Source of the DNA: Schumannella soli
GTDB taxonomy: Bacteria; Actinomycetota; Actinomycetes; Actinomycetales; Microbacteriaceae
NCBI RefSeq assembly: GCF_006517435.1
Contig: NZ_VHQG01000001.1
Location: 563,737-627,736 of the forward strand
Direction of reading: 5' to 3'
Length of the DNA: 64,000 nt
Under the pieces are notes generated by a model that saw only the letters and a program-made list of their open reading frames with translations, did no database searches and was not told where the DNA came from. Shown in pieces: positions 1 through 7,797 of this stretch; within the stretch, counting starts at the first letter, position 1, and each line of letters opens with the position of its first letter. The position numbers were made by a program, and so were the translations under genes.

Positions 1-33
1 ATGGAGCCTCGTCCTCACCCGCCCGTCACGAAG

Positions 34-84
34 GTGGCCGCAGATGCACGCCGGCCCCGGCGTGTCGTGTGCATTCGTGGCCAC
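34..84 (+). repeat. 51-bp palindromic repeat, family P51, copy 1
   Basis: Begins GTGGCC and ends GGCCAC, with CGGCGTGTC at element positions 25-33 and GCAT at 38-41, exactly as in the three other copies (108-158, 42913-42963 reversed, 44000-44050). The outer arms pair (GTGGCC/GGCCAC and then ATGCA/TGCAT), so it can fold as a hairpin. Fixed length and a fixed asymmetric core argue for a mobile or REP-like sequence rather than a terminator. Confidence 0.8.
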
Positions 85-107
85 CCTCCGCACGCCGCGG
101 GACGCGG

Positions 108-158
108 GTGGCCACCATTGACCGCAGCGCCCGGCGTGTCTCGTGCATTCGTGGCCAC
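108..158 (+). repeat. 51-bp palindromic repeat, family P51, copy 2
   Basis: Same orientation as copy 1 and only 23 bp after it, giving a tandem pair with 74-bp period. The right half (CGGCGTGTC to GGCCAC) is nearly identical to copy 1; the left half has drifted but keeps GTGGCC. The pair sits downstream of the DUF2000 gene that ends at 180. Confidence 0.8.
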
Positions 159-179
159 CCGTGAATCCCGACGCGATGG

Positions 180-653
180 TCAGCCGTGCAGGCGGGCTCG
201 CTTCACGAGCCGGTCGACCGCGTTGCGGGGGCCGTGCAGCGCGACGCCGACGAGGTCGAGGTCGGAGCCGGCGACGCGGCGCACGGCGGCCCGGTTCGCG
301 GCATCGTGAGTCGTCGCGAACATCTCCGCGGTGTAGACGGCCACGCGCATCCCCCGCTCGACGCCCCGGGCGCGGGCCGCGGAGAGCACCTCGGCATCCG
401 CCTCGAACACCATGACCGGCTGCCGCAGCAGCGGCAGGTACTCGGTGTCGTCGGCGTCCGCGTAGGGCTCGCCGATCAGCTCGGGGTCGGATGCGACGCC
501 GCTGGCCAGGAACGCGGTCACGTTGAGCCGCTGCCAGGTCGCGAGATCGTCGCGCACGAGCACCGCGACGCGGGTGTCGAAGCGCACGGGCTCGACGGGG
601 TCGGGAGCGGCGGCGGCGGCGGATACGGGAGCGGCGTCAGTCGAGTCGGTCAT
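180..653 (-). CDS. DUF2000 family protein
   Basis: 157 residues from the ATG at 653. An upstream in-frame extension exists, but it would run through the divergent AraC-type gene and is rich in Ala/Arg filler, so the ATG before TDSTDAAP is preferred. The body (VRFDTRVAVLVRDDLATWQ... MRVAVYTAEMFATTHDAANR... LDLVGVALHGPRNAVDRL) has the conserved pattern of DUF2000, a family of small alpha/beta proteins without an established reaction. A neighbouring AraC-type regulator shares the 50-bp intergenic promoter region, which suggests that regulator controls it. Function beyond the family name is not known. Confidence 0.8.
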   Translation of the reverse strand: MTDSTDAAPVSAAAAAPDPVEPVRFDTRVAVLVRDDLATWQRLNVTAFLASGVASDPELIGEPYADADDTEYLPLLRQPVMVFEADAEVLSAARARGVERGMRVAVYTAEMFATTHDAANRAAVRRVAGSDLDLVGVALHGPRNAVDRLVKRARLHG

Positions 654-702
654 GCTCTCAGCGTCGCGACCGCGCATCCCGCCCGTCTTGTACGTTGCTG
701 AC

Positions 703-1683
703 GTGATCAGCCGTCCCGCTCCGAGCAGCCGTGGGCGCGGCCGAGCGGTCGCGGCTCCGGAACCGATGTCGGGAGCGCACTCCGACGCCGCCGCCCCTTC
801 GAGCGCGGAGCGACTGCGCGCCTGGTCGCCCGGCATCCCGGGGATGAGCGAGGTGCTGCACGCCCGCTTCGTCGAGCACGCCTACCCGCTGCACGCGCAC
901 GGCGACTGGTCGCTGCTGCTGATCGATCAGGGCGAGGTGCGCTACGAGCTCGACGGACGACAGCACCGCGCGCCGGCCGGCACGGTGACGCTGCTGCCGC
1001 CGCGCGTGCCGCACGACGGGCACGCGGCGTCGACGCGCGAGGGGTTCCGCAAGCGCGTCGCCTACCTCGACCGCGCCTGGCTTCCCGAGCAGCTGGTGTC
1101 GGCGGCGAGCGCGCGTCCGCTGTTCGACGACCCGGCGCTGATCGCCGCGACTCGACGCCTGCACGCGCTCGTCGCGCTGCCGGGCGAGGCCTTCCGCGCC
1201 GAGTCGGAGCTCGCCGGCATCGGCGTTCGCCTGCGCGGGCTGCTCGCCGCGGGAGAGGGCGGGCGGATGCGCGCGCGGCTGTCGGCCGTCGACGACGCCG
1301 GCGGGGTCGGGCTCGACGGCGCCGCCGGACGCACGGCGGACGCCCCGCTCGCGCTGCGCCTGCGCGAGCTGCTCGAGGCCGAGGTCGCGCAGTACACGGG
1401 ATCCGCGACCGCCGAGGCTCACCTCACCCTCGCCGCCGCATCCCGTCAGCTCGGCGCCTCGCCCGAGCACCTGATCCGCGTGTTCCGAGCGCAGTACGGC
1501 GTGCCGCCGCACCGCTACCTGACGAGCATCCGCGTCGACCGCGCCCGCCGACTGCTGCTCGGCGGGATGCGCGCCGTCGACGCCGCCATAGCCGCCGGCT
1601 TCTACGACCAGGCGCACCTCACGCGGCACTTCCGCCGCGTGCTCGGCACGACGCCGACCGCGTTCCAGCGCAGCGCGGCCTGA
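703..1683 (+). CDS. AraC family transcriptional regulator
   Basis: 326 residues. The N-terminal half is a cupin-like sensor domain (about residues 60-160; HAHGDWSLLLIDQGEVRYELDG and PPRVPHDGH motifs). The C-terminal 100 residues form the double helix-turn-helix, with the second AraC signature around FYDQAHLTRHFRRVLGTTP. The start is set at the GTG at 703 because a TACGTT box ends exactly 6 bases before it, as expected of a leaderless transcript; an ATG at 766 is the alternative. It is divergent from the DUF2000 gene, its likely target. The ligand is unknown. Confidence 0.88.
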   Translation: MISRPAPSSRGRGRAVAAPEPMSGAHSDAAAPSSAERLRAWSPGIPGMSEVLHARFVEHAYPLHAHGDWSLLLIDQGEVRYELDGRQHRAPAGTVTLLPPRVPHDGHAASTREGFRKRVAYLDRAWLPEQLVSAASARPLFDDPALIAATRRLHALVALPGEAFRAESELAGIGVRLRGLLAAGEGGRMRARLSAVDDAGGVGLDGAAGRTADAPLALRLRELLEAEVAQYTGSATAEAHLTLAAASRQLGASPEHLIRVFRAQYGVPPHRYLTSIRVDRARRLLLGGMRAVDAAIAAGFYDQAHLTRHFRRVLGTTPTAFQRSAA

Positions 1684-1698
1684 CCCGCCTTCCCCGGG

Positions 1699-1770
1699 CA
1701 GGATCGCGCGGCGATCCTGGTTCCGCCGCCCGATATCGCGCGGCGAGACCGGGATCGTGCGGCGACGACT
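1699..1770 (+). repeat. 72-bp palindromic repeat, family P72, copy 1
   Basis: Starts CAGGATCGCGCGGCGATCCT (a perfect inner palindrome), carries a central CGATAT, and ends in GATCGTGCGGCGACGACT. It matches the element at 14959-15030 over all 72 positions with about nine differences and no gaps, and matches 46613-46684 in reverse. It fills the space between the convergent AraC and VOC genes, and its last two bases are part of the VOC stop codon. Confidence 0.85.
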
Positions 1771-2125
1771 ACTCGCCTGCCGGCTCCCACAGCTCGATCG
1801 GCAGGCCCTCGGGGTCGTGGATGCGGGCGAAGCGCCCGAGCCCCGCGGCATCCCACTCGGCCCGCCGCTCGACCTCGATGCTCGCGGCCTCGAGCTTCGC
1901 GACGAGCTCATCGAGGGCGTCGACGCGCAGGTTCAGCATGAACGGCTGGTCGGCGGCGAAGTAGTCGCTGTCGGCAGGAAAGGGCGCGAAGACCGTGTCG
2001 CCGGCCTGCTGCGTCCACATCCCATACGGACCGTCACCCACACCGAGGTGCCGCTGGTACCAGGCCAGCCGCGCTTCGGGGTCGCGGCTGCGGAAGAAGA
2101 GCCCGCCGATCCCGGTCACCGTCAT
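1769..2125 (-). CDS. VOC family (glyoxalase-fold) protein
   Basis: 118 residues, one vicinal-oxygen-chelate domain of the usual single-domain length. The beta-alpha-beta-beta-beta pattern is visible (GIGGLFFRSRDPEARLAWYQRHLGV at the N-terminus, FARIHDPEGLPIELWEP at the C-terminus; the final Glu is a typical metal ligand). The ATG at 2125 follows a GGAG ribosome site. These proteins may be isomerases, dioxygenases or antibiotic-binding proteins; nothing here decides between them. Confidence 0.85.
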   Translation of the reverse strand: MTVTGIGGLFFRSRDPEARLAWYQRHLGVGDGPYGMWTQQAGDTVFAPFPADSDYFAADQPFMLNLRVDALDELVAKLEAASIEVERRAEWDAAGLGRFARIHDPEGLPIELWEPAGE

Positions 2126-2175
2126 GTCGTCTCCGTCCGTCCGCCGTCCGACGCCGTCGGACGCGTCCGCTCACG

Positions 2176-2367
2176 CTATCGGCGACGGGAGATGAGCACG
2201 CCGAGCACGATGAGCAGCAGCGCTGCTCCGATGAGCGCCATGTACAGCCAGGGCGGGGTCGACCGCGGCAGCGTCGAGATCGCCAGCGCGATGACGACGA
2301 ACACCGCGACCGATGCCGCGACGATCCATCGCTCCCGGCGCGAGAGACGCTGCTGCGGTCCGCTCAC
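2176..2367 (-). CDS. small two-helix membrane protein
   Basis: 63 residues with two hydrophobic segments (about 14-31 and 40-58) and an Arg-rich C-terminus (SRRR). The GTG start overlaps the TGA stop of the upstream regulator gene as GTGA, so it is probably translated by coupling to that gene. No known family is recognised; it resembles many short actinobacterial membrane proteins of unknown role. Confidence 0.65.
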   Translation of the reverse strand: MSGPQQRLSRRERWIVAASVAVFVVIALAISTLPRSTPPWLYMALIGAALLLIVLGVLISRRR

Positions 2368-3791
2368 GCGATCTGCGCCAGCTCCTCCGCGCCGAGCGCG
2401 ATCGGGTTGCGCGAGATGGCCGCGTAGGCGCGGGCCAGCGCGTCCACTCCCCGCTCGAGCTCCTCGGGCGGGTACGAGAACGGGATGCGCAGGAAGCGCT
2501 CGAAGACGCCGTCGATTCCGAAGCGCGGCCCGGCCGCGATCACGAGCCCCTCGGATCGCGCGGCGAGCGCGACCTGCGAGCTGATCGGGGCGCCGAGGTT
2601 GACCCAGGCCGTGAGTCCGCCGGGCACCTCGGGCATGCGCCAGGTGGGCAGGCGGCGGCGCAGCAGCGCGGCGAGCAGGTCGCGCCCCTCGCGCAGCTGG
2701 GTGCGGCGGCCCGCGAGGATGCCGTCCATGTCGGGCATGAGCTCGGCGACGATCAGCTGGTCGAGCACGGGGGTGCCGAGATCGTTGGCGAAGCGGATGC
2801 GCGCGATGCGCTGCAGGTCGTCGCGGTTGGCGCGGATCCAGCCGATGCGCAGCCCGCCCCAGACGCTCTTGCCGACCGACCCGATCGTGATGACGAGGTC
2901 GCCGCCGAGGGTCGCGAACGGCGTCGGCGCCGAGCTGCCGTCGAGCTGCATCTCCGACATGGTCTCGTCGACGACGAGCCGGGTGCCCTGCCGCGCCGCG
3001 GTCGCGACGAGACGTTCGCGCTGGTCGTGCGGCATCCGGCGTCCGGTGGGGTTGTGGGTGTCGGGCATGAGGTAGCCGAGGCTCGGGCTGGTGCGCTGCA
3101 GGGCCTGCTGCAGGGCGGTCTCATCCCAGCCGTCCTCGCTCGTGACGGCGACCTGCACGAGGCGGCCGCCGGCGTTGCGCAGCGCCTCGAAGGCGTGCGG
3201 GTAGCTCGGCGACTCGACGAGCACGCGGTCGCCGCGAGCGACGAAGGCGCGGGCGACGAGCGAGATCGCGTGCTGCGCGCCGATCGTGACCATGACCTCG
3301 TCGGGGCTCGTCGGCAGTCCGCGGCGGGTGTAGCGCGCGGCGATCTGCTCGCGCAGCGCGAGCACGCCGTAGGGGTCGTAGCCCGACTCGCCGACGAAGG
3401 CCGGCAGCTTCACGACCGCGCGCTCGGCGTAGGCGGCGACGCCGGGGATGGCGGGCAGCGTCGCCTTCGAGAAGTCGAGCAGGTCGTCGGCGGGCTCGGG
3501 CGCGCTCGTGGCGGAGGGGTGCGGCAGGCGGGCGACGCTGCCCGATCCGCGCAGGCTCTCGATGTGGCCGCTGTCGCGGAGGGCGGCGTAGGCGCTCGAG
3601 ACGGTGGTGCGCGAGACGCCGAGGGCCGCGGCGAGCTCGCGCTCGGCGGGCAGACGCGTGCCGAGCGGGATGCGTCCGTCGAGCACGAGCAGCCGCACGC
3701 GGTCGGCGAGCGATTGGTATGCGGCACCGGCACCGGAGAGTCGCCAGCCGGTGAGGAATGTGGCCAAAGAGCGCGCGGACAGGGTCGCCAT
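2364..3791 (-). CDS. MocR/PdxR-type regulator (GntR HTH fused to aminotransferase fold), YczR-like
   Basis: 475 residues: an N-terminal GntR winged helix (about 30-100; LPAERELAAALGVSRTTVSSAYAAL) followed by a fold-type I PLP aminotransferase domain (about 110-470). The PLP lysine is the K of TIGSVGKSVWGGLRIGW. It is divergent from a YczE-type membrane protein gene; this pairing is known for the YczR subgroup of MocR regulators, so yczE is the probable target. The ATG at 3791 is preferred over one six codons earlier because TACCGT ends 6 bases before it (leaderless). The shared intergenic region holds an ATTGGC/GCCAAT repeat. Confidence 0.87.
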   Translation of the reverse strand: MATLSARSLATFLTGWRLSGAGAAYQSLADRVRLLVLDGRIPLGTRLPAERELAAALGVSRTTVSSAYAALRDSGHIESLRGSGSVARLPHPSATSAPEPADDLLDFSKATLPAIPGVAAYAERAVVKLPAFVGESGYDPYGVLALREQIAARYTRRGLPTSPDEVMVTIGAQHAISLVARAFVARGDRVLVESPSYPHAFEALRNAGGRLVQVAVTSEDGWDETALQQALQRTSPSLGYLMPDTHNPTGRRMPHDQRERLVATAARQGTRLVVDETMSEMQLDGSSAPTPFATLGGDLVITIGSVGKSVWGGLRIGWIRANRDDLQRIARIRFANDLGTPVLDQLIVAELMPDMDGILAGRRTQLREGRDLLAALLRRRLPTWRMPEVPGGLTAWVNLGAPISSQVALAARSEGLVIAAGPRFGIDGVFERFLRIPFSYPPEELERGVDALARAYAAISRNPIALGAEELAQIA

Positions 3792-3808
3792 GCCGCCACG
3801 GTAGAGCA

Positions 3809-3833
3809 ATTGGCTATGGATCTCCAGGCCAAT
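3809..3833. promoter_or_regulatory. probable operator for the YczR-like regulator
   Basis: ATTGGC and GCCAAT lie as an inverted repeat 13 bp apart, and a further ATTGG occurs at 3839-3843, all within the 62-bp region between the divergent yczR-like and yczE genes. MocR regulators usually bind several half-sites of this sort. Binding is inferred from position and symmetry only. Confidence 0.5.
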
Positions 3834-3853
3834 GCGGGGATTGGATACTCGAC

Positions 3854-4660
3854 ATGAGCACGAACGACGCCGCCGCGACCGGCGGCACGGGAACCGGCGC
3901 GAACGCCGCCGCCGCGAGCGCCGGCGCGGCCGACGCCGCGCCCCGCCGCATCCACCTCGCCCTCACCACGCGTCGGGCGATCTGGATCCGCCGCTTCGCG
4001 CAGCTCGCCGTCGGGGTCTTCCTCTACGGCATCGCGATCGCGTTCATGGTGCGCGCCGCGGTCGGCGTCGCCCCGTGGGACGTGCTGACCCAGGGCCTCG
4101 CGAAGGTCACCGGCCTGCCGTTCGGCGTGCTGACGATCATCATCGGCGCCGTCGTGCTCGCCCTCTGGATCCCGATCAAGCAGAAGCCCGGGATCGGCAC
4201 GGTCGTCAACATCGTCGGGGTCGGCGCGAGCGCCGAGGTCGGCTTCGCGCTGCTGCCGGTGCTCGACACCGCCTCGTGGGCGTCGCTGTGGGTGCGCATC
4301 CCCTTCTTCGCCGTCGGTCTCGTGCTGCTCGCCTTCGCGACCGGACTCTACGTCGGCGCCCGCCTCGGGCCGGGACCGCGCGACGGCCTGATGACCGGAC
4401 TCGTCGCGCGCACCGGATGGCCCGTGTGGGTCGTGCGCACCGGCATCGAGGTGGTCGTCGTCGCCGTCGGCTGGGCGCTGGGTGGCAACGTGGGGGTCGG
4501 CACGATCGCCTTCGCGCTGCTGATCGGTCCGCTCTGTGGGATCGCGCTGCCGCACCTGCGCGTGCCCGAGCCGCGGGAGACCCCGGCCGAGGCCGCCGCC
4601 GACGCTCCCGTCGAGCGCGCCGCGAGCGGCACCGCCGCGCCGAGCACGAACCCGGCATAA
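3854..4660 (+). CDS. yczE: YczE/YitT-type membrane protein
   Basis: 268 residues with a low-complexity Ala/Gly N-terminus, five or six membrane segments between about residues 45 and 230, and an Ala/Pro-rich cytoplasmic tail. Landmarks of the YczE/YyaS/YitT group are AVGVAPWDVLTQGLAKVTGLPFG and LGPGPRDGLMTGLVARTGWPVWVVR. The biochemical role of this family is not established. It is divergent from its presumed MocR regulator, and a hairpin terminator follows at 4705-4741. Confidence 0.85.
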   Translation: MSTNDAAATGGTGTGANAAAASAGAADAAPRRIHLALTTRRAIWIRRFAQLAVGVFLYGIAIAFMVRAAVGVAPWDVLTQGLAKVTGLPFGVLTIIIGAVVLALWIPIKQKPGIGTVVNIVGVGASAEVGFALLPVLDTASWASLWVRIPFFAVGLVLLAFATGLYVGARLGPGPRDGLMTGLVARTGWPVWVVRTGIEVVVVAVGWALGGNVGVGTIAFALLIGPLCGIALPHLRVPEPRETPAEAAADAPVERAASGTAAPSTNPA

Positions 4661-4704
4661 CGACACCTCACCGCACGCCCGTCCGGCGCGCGGGACACCA
4701 GTCC

Positions 4705-4741
4705 CCGGAGGGGCCGGCCGTGCAGGGATCGGCCCCTCCGG
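4705..4741 (+). terminator. hairpin terminator after yczE
   Basis: A perfect 12-bp stem CCGGAGGGGCCG / CGGCCCCTCCGG with a 13-base loop, 45 bases after the yczE stop codon. There is no U-tract, which is common in high-GC genomes. Confidence 0.7.
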
Positions 4742-4792
4742 CCCTCTCATCCGCGGCCCGCCTCCCTTCTTCCCACCGGCGTTCCGGACCCC

Positions 4793-4850
4793 CGAGTTGC
4801 CCGCTTCCGCGGCATCCGGTGCGCGACACACAGCGGAAGTGGGCAACTCG
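4793..4850. repeat. 58-bp palindrome (single copy here)
   Basis: Arms CGAGTTGCCCGCTTCCGC and GCGGAAGTGGGCAACTCG pair over 18 positions with one mismatch, around a 22-base centre. It lies between the yczE terminator and the broken MerR gene, is separate from the terminator hairpin, and has the size and layout of the 51-, 68- and 72-bp repeat families. No second complete copy is in the window. Confidence 0.65.
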
Positions 4851-4889
4851 CGACCTGCGGCCGGGGCGGGGTCGGCAACGCGGGCGGGA

Positions 4890-5711
4890 TCAGTCCGCGG
4901 AGCGCGAGACGCGCACCCCGGCGGCGTAGACCACGAGGGCGTCGCGCACGAACTCGGCGCCGAGCTGCCCGCCGTAGTTCGCGGCGAAACGCGGGTCGGC
5001 GACGTACATCTCGCCGAGCCCCGCGAGTTACTCGGCCGAGGGCCCGTCCGGATAGCCGGGCGTTCCCGGGATTCCGGCGAGCCACTCGGCGTGCCGTCGG
5101 GCCAGCACCTGCGCCGCGTCCGACGCCGGATCGACGCCGCGCTCGGCAGCCGCCGTCCAGTCCGCGGCGAGCGCCGCCTGACGCGCCTGCCACTCCTTCT
5201 TCTCGGCAGCGCTCTTCGATTCCCACCACGCGGACGAATCGGCGTACGCCTCCCGACCCCAGCGGCGCTCGACCTCCTCGCGGTGCTGCGTGTGGTCGAA
5301 CCCGTCGAACATGTCCTCCGCCATGAGCGGCTCTCCTCTCTCTCGTCGTGCGATCGTGTGGGCGACGGCCGCGATGCGCCGCGCGAGCAGCTCCTGCTCG
5401 CGACGCAGCTGGGCGAGGTGGATGCGCAGGGCCGCGACCTCGGGATCGGCCGCCGGGTCTGCGGCCGCGTCGACATCCGAGCGCGCATCGTTCTGACGCA
5501 CGGCGAGCGCCGCCGCGATCGCGGGGATGCCGAGGCCGAGCTGGCGCAGCAGCAGGATGCGCTGCAGCCGCACGAGCGCGTCCTCGTCGTAGTAGCGCAG
5601 TCCGCCGTGCCCGATGCGGCTCGGCGCCAGCAGCCCGACCTGATCGTAGTGCCGCAGGGCTCGACTCGTGACCCCGGTGATCCGGCTGATCTGCTGGATG
5701 CTCCACTCCAT
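4890..5711 (-). pseudogene. MerR family regulator with TipAS effector domain, interrupted by an in-frame TAA
   Basis: The intact part (5028-5711, 227 codons) has a MerR winged helix (WSIQQISRITGVTSRALRHYDQVGLL), a coiled-coil region and most of a TipAS-type domain. Translation stops at a TAA at 5028-5030. Reading on in the same frame gives 45 more residues that are clearly the missing end of TipAS (LAGLGEMYVADPRFAANYGG, then AEFVRDALVVYAAG), closing with TGA at 4890-4892. A Tyr codon is expected where TAA stands, so one base change explains it. TipA-type proteins sense peptide antibiotics. Without the last helices ligand binding is probably lost, although the truncated DNA-binding part could still be made. 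A sequencing error is the alternative. Confidence 0.8.
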
Positions 5712-5751
5712 CCGCCCGCTCCCCTCCCATCTGATGACGGTCACGCTACGA

Positions 5752-5768
5752 GTTGACGCCGCGTCAAC
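5752..5768. promoter_or_regulatory. probable MerR/TipA operator
   Basis: A palindrome GTTGACGCCGCGTCAAC lies about 40 bp upstream of the MerR start at 5711, with TAGCGT (minus strand) between it and the gene. Dyads overlapping the -35 region are usual for autoregulated MerR genes. Assignment is by position. Confidence 0.5.
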
Positions 5769-5830
5769 CGCAAGCCCAGCCCGCGATCCGGTTCCGCATC
5801 CGCCGCCGATCGCACCTTGCGCGCGCATGA

Positions 5831-5870
5831 AACGCGATATATCGTGACTCTCACGCAAACGCGATATATC
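5831..5870. promoter_or_regulatory. double operator for the PadR/DUF4097 operon
   Basis: AACGCGATATATC occurs twice in direct repeat (5831-5843 and 5858-5870, 27-bp period), each copy centred on the AT-rich palindrome CGATATATCG or close to it. It stands out sharply in this GC-rich DNA and lies just before the ribosome site of the DUF4097 gene. PadR repressors typically bind such ATAT dyads, so autoregulation is inferred. Confidence 0.7.
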
Positions 5871-5887
5871 TCGAAAGGACGGGGCGC

Positions 5888-6871
5888 ATGGCCCAGGAGA
5901 AGTGGCTCGTCGACGGCCCCAAGACGATCGACATCGAGCGCGTGCGCTCACTCAAGGTGGGACTCATCGGCGGACAGGTGGATGTCGTCGCGCACGACGA
6001 GCCCGGTGCCCGCGTCGAGGTGCACTCCGTCGACGGCCGCCCCCTCAAGATCACGATCGACGGCGACCGTCTCGAGATCGACCACCCGCAGCTCGGCTGG
6101 GACAACTTCCTCGACGTGTTCCGCAGCTTCCACGAGCGCGACCGCGCCGACGTCAGCGTCGCCGTGCCGCGCGACATCGCTCTCAAGCTCGGCGTCGTCA
6201 ACGCCACCGCGCTCGTCTCGGGGGTGCGCAGCGACGCCAGCCTCTCGACCGTCAACGGCGACCTCGTGGTCGACGGCGTCGAGGGCGACACCACGATCAA
6301 CTCCGTCAACGGCGAGGTCAGCGTGCGCGACCACCACGGCCGCGTCAACGCCAAGACCGTCAACGGCGACTTGACCGTCTCGGGTGAGCTCGCCGGCTTC
6401 ACGGCCGACAGCGTGGGCGCCGACGTCTACGTGGATGCGGCCGGCATCCCCGACCAGCTGCGCGTCAACACCGTCAGCGGCTCGGTCGCCGCCCGTCTCG
6501 ACGCCGGCGCCCCGGCGCAGTACACGATCAACACCGTCAGCGGACGCATCCAGCTCGACGACGCCGAGATCACCGGCGTGCGCGGGCGCTACCAGGGCCG
6601 CTTCGGCGAGCTCGAACGGCACTGGGTGGATGTGAAGGTCAACACGGTCAGCGGCGCGATCGACGTGCTGCACCGGGCCGACGACGTTCCGGCCGCGGAT
6701 GCCGCGGGCGGGACCGCCGACGCGAGCCCGGCCGCACAGGAAGCCGGCGCCGATGCGGCGTCCGACGTCGGGTCGGCCGGCGCATCCGGCTCGACCGACT
6801 CGCCCGACTCGCCCGATGCCGACGCGGCCGCCGGGACCACCACCGACCCGACCGCCGGGAGCCCCGCGTGA
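5888..6871 (+). CDS. DUF4097 beta-helix (adhesin-like) protein
   Basis: 327 residues. Residues about 80-270 form the repeating right-handed beta-strand pattern of DUF4097 (TVNGDLVV, SVNGEVSV, TVNGDLTV, TVSGSVAA, TVSGRIQL, TVSGAIDV at regular 18-30 residue spacing). The last 55 residues are Ala/Asp/Ser-rich. There is no signal peptide or membrane helix, so it appears cytoplasmic. AAAGGA stands 8 bases before the ATG. The PadR gene overlaps its end by GTGA, a pairing often seen in actinobacteria. Molecular role unknown. Confidence 0.85.
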   Translation: MAQEKWLVDGPKTIDIERVRSLKVGLIGGQVDVVAHDEPGARVEVHSVDGRPLKITIDGDRLEIDHPQLGWDNFLDVFRSFHERDRADVSVAVPRDIALKLGVVNATALVSGVRSDASLSTVNGDLVVDGVEGDTTINSVNGEVSVRDHHGRVNAKTVNGDLTVSGELAGFTADSVGADVYVDAAGIPDQLRVNTVSGSVAARLDAGAPAQYTINTVSGRIQLDDAEITGVRGRYQGRFGELERHWVDVKVNTVSGAIDVLHRADDVPAADAAGGTADASPAAQEAGADAASDVGSAGASGSTDSPDSPDADAAAGTTTDPTAGSPA

Positions 6872-7734
6872 GCCCCGCGGTCTTCGGGCACGGACACCTG
6901 CGGCTCTACCTGCTGAGCCTGCTCGCCGAGCGCTCGATGCACGGCTACGAGCTCATCCAGGCGCTCAGCGAGCGTTTCGGCGGCACCTATGTGCCCAGCG
7001 CCGGCACGATCTACCCCCGCCTCGCGAAGCTCGAGGAGGAGGGGCTCGTCACGAAGCAGCCCGATGGACGCAAGACCGTCTACGCGATCACCGACGCCGG
7101 CCGAGCCGAGCTGGCCGAGCGCGAGCACGAGCTCGACCGGGTCGAGAACGAGCTCAGCGACTCGGTGCGCCGTCTCGCCGACGAGGTGCGCTCGAGCGTC
7201 GACGGCGCGATGAAGAGCCTGCGGGCCGAGCTCGCCGCAGCGGCACGGGATGCGCGGGACGAGTCACGCGCATCCGGGCGGCCCGAGCGCGAGAGCACAC
7301 GGGCCGAGCGGGATGCGCGGGCCGCCGCCGCGGGGAACGCCGCACGCGAGTCCTTCGCCCGCCGCGGCACCGGCTCCGCTCCGGGTTCGGGATCGTCGGG
7401 CTCAAGCGCACCGGGCGCGGGCGCCCCGGGCTCGCCGGCCGACTTCACGGTCGGGGCGGACGGGACGGCGTCGACCGGCGGCTCCGCGCGTTCGGGCTCG
7501 GACCCGGCGGCGCCGGGCGCATCCGGTCGCTCGAGCTGGTCGGCCGCCGAGGCGCGCACCGCGAGCCGCGGTCTGCTGCTCGACGCGGAGTCGGCGCTGA
7601 CCGACTTCCGCCAGCGCGTGCGCACCGATCTGCGCCGGGCGGCGAGCCGCGGAGAGCTGCGCCCCGAGACCCTCGAGGTGCTGCGCGCGGGGCTCTCCCG
7701 TCTCGCCGACGAACTGGCCCGCACCCGGCGCTGA
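6868..7734 (+). CDS. PadR family transcriptional regulator
   Basis: 288 residues, long for PadR. Residues 1-90 are the winged helix (LLSLLAERSMHGYELIQALSERFGG, SAGTIYPRLAKLEEEGLVTK). A charged coiled coil follows to about 160, then a Gly/Ser/Ala-rich linker (about 160-230) and a C-terminal helical segment that may pair with the coil. It is translated by GTGA overlap with DUF4097 and probably represses the operon through the double ATAT operator at 5831-5870. The signal is unknown. Confidence 0.88.
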   Translation: MSPAVFGHGHLRLYLLSLLAERSMHGYELIQALSERFGGTYVPSAGTIYPRLAKLEEEGLVTKQPDGRKTVYAITDAGRAELAEREHELDRVENELSDSVRRLADEVRSSVDGAMKSLRAELAAAARDARDESRASGRPERESTRAERDARAAAAGNAARESFARRGTGSAPGSGSSGSSAPGAGAPGSPADFTVGADGTASTGGSARSGSDPAAPGASGRSSWSAAEARTASRGLLLDAESALTDFRQRVRTDLRRAASRGELRPETLEVLRAGLSRLADELARTRR

Positions 7735-7797
7735 CCCGCGCCCGACGGGGACGGCGGATCGGCGCGGCGCAGGCAAGCGCATCCCGTCATCTCCGCT

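Noticed and set aside
1-160. Possible small CRISPR array from the repeated GTGCATTCGTGGCCACC
   Set aside because: Only two units, the unit is palindromic over 51 bp, there are no unique spacers of constant size and no cas genes in the window.
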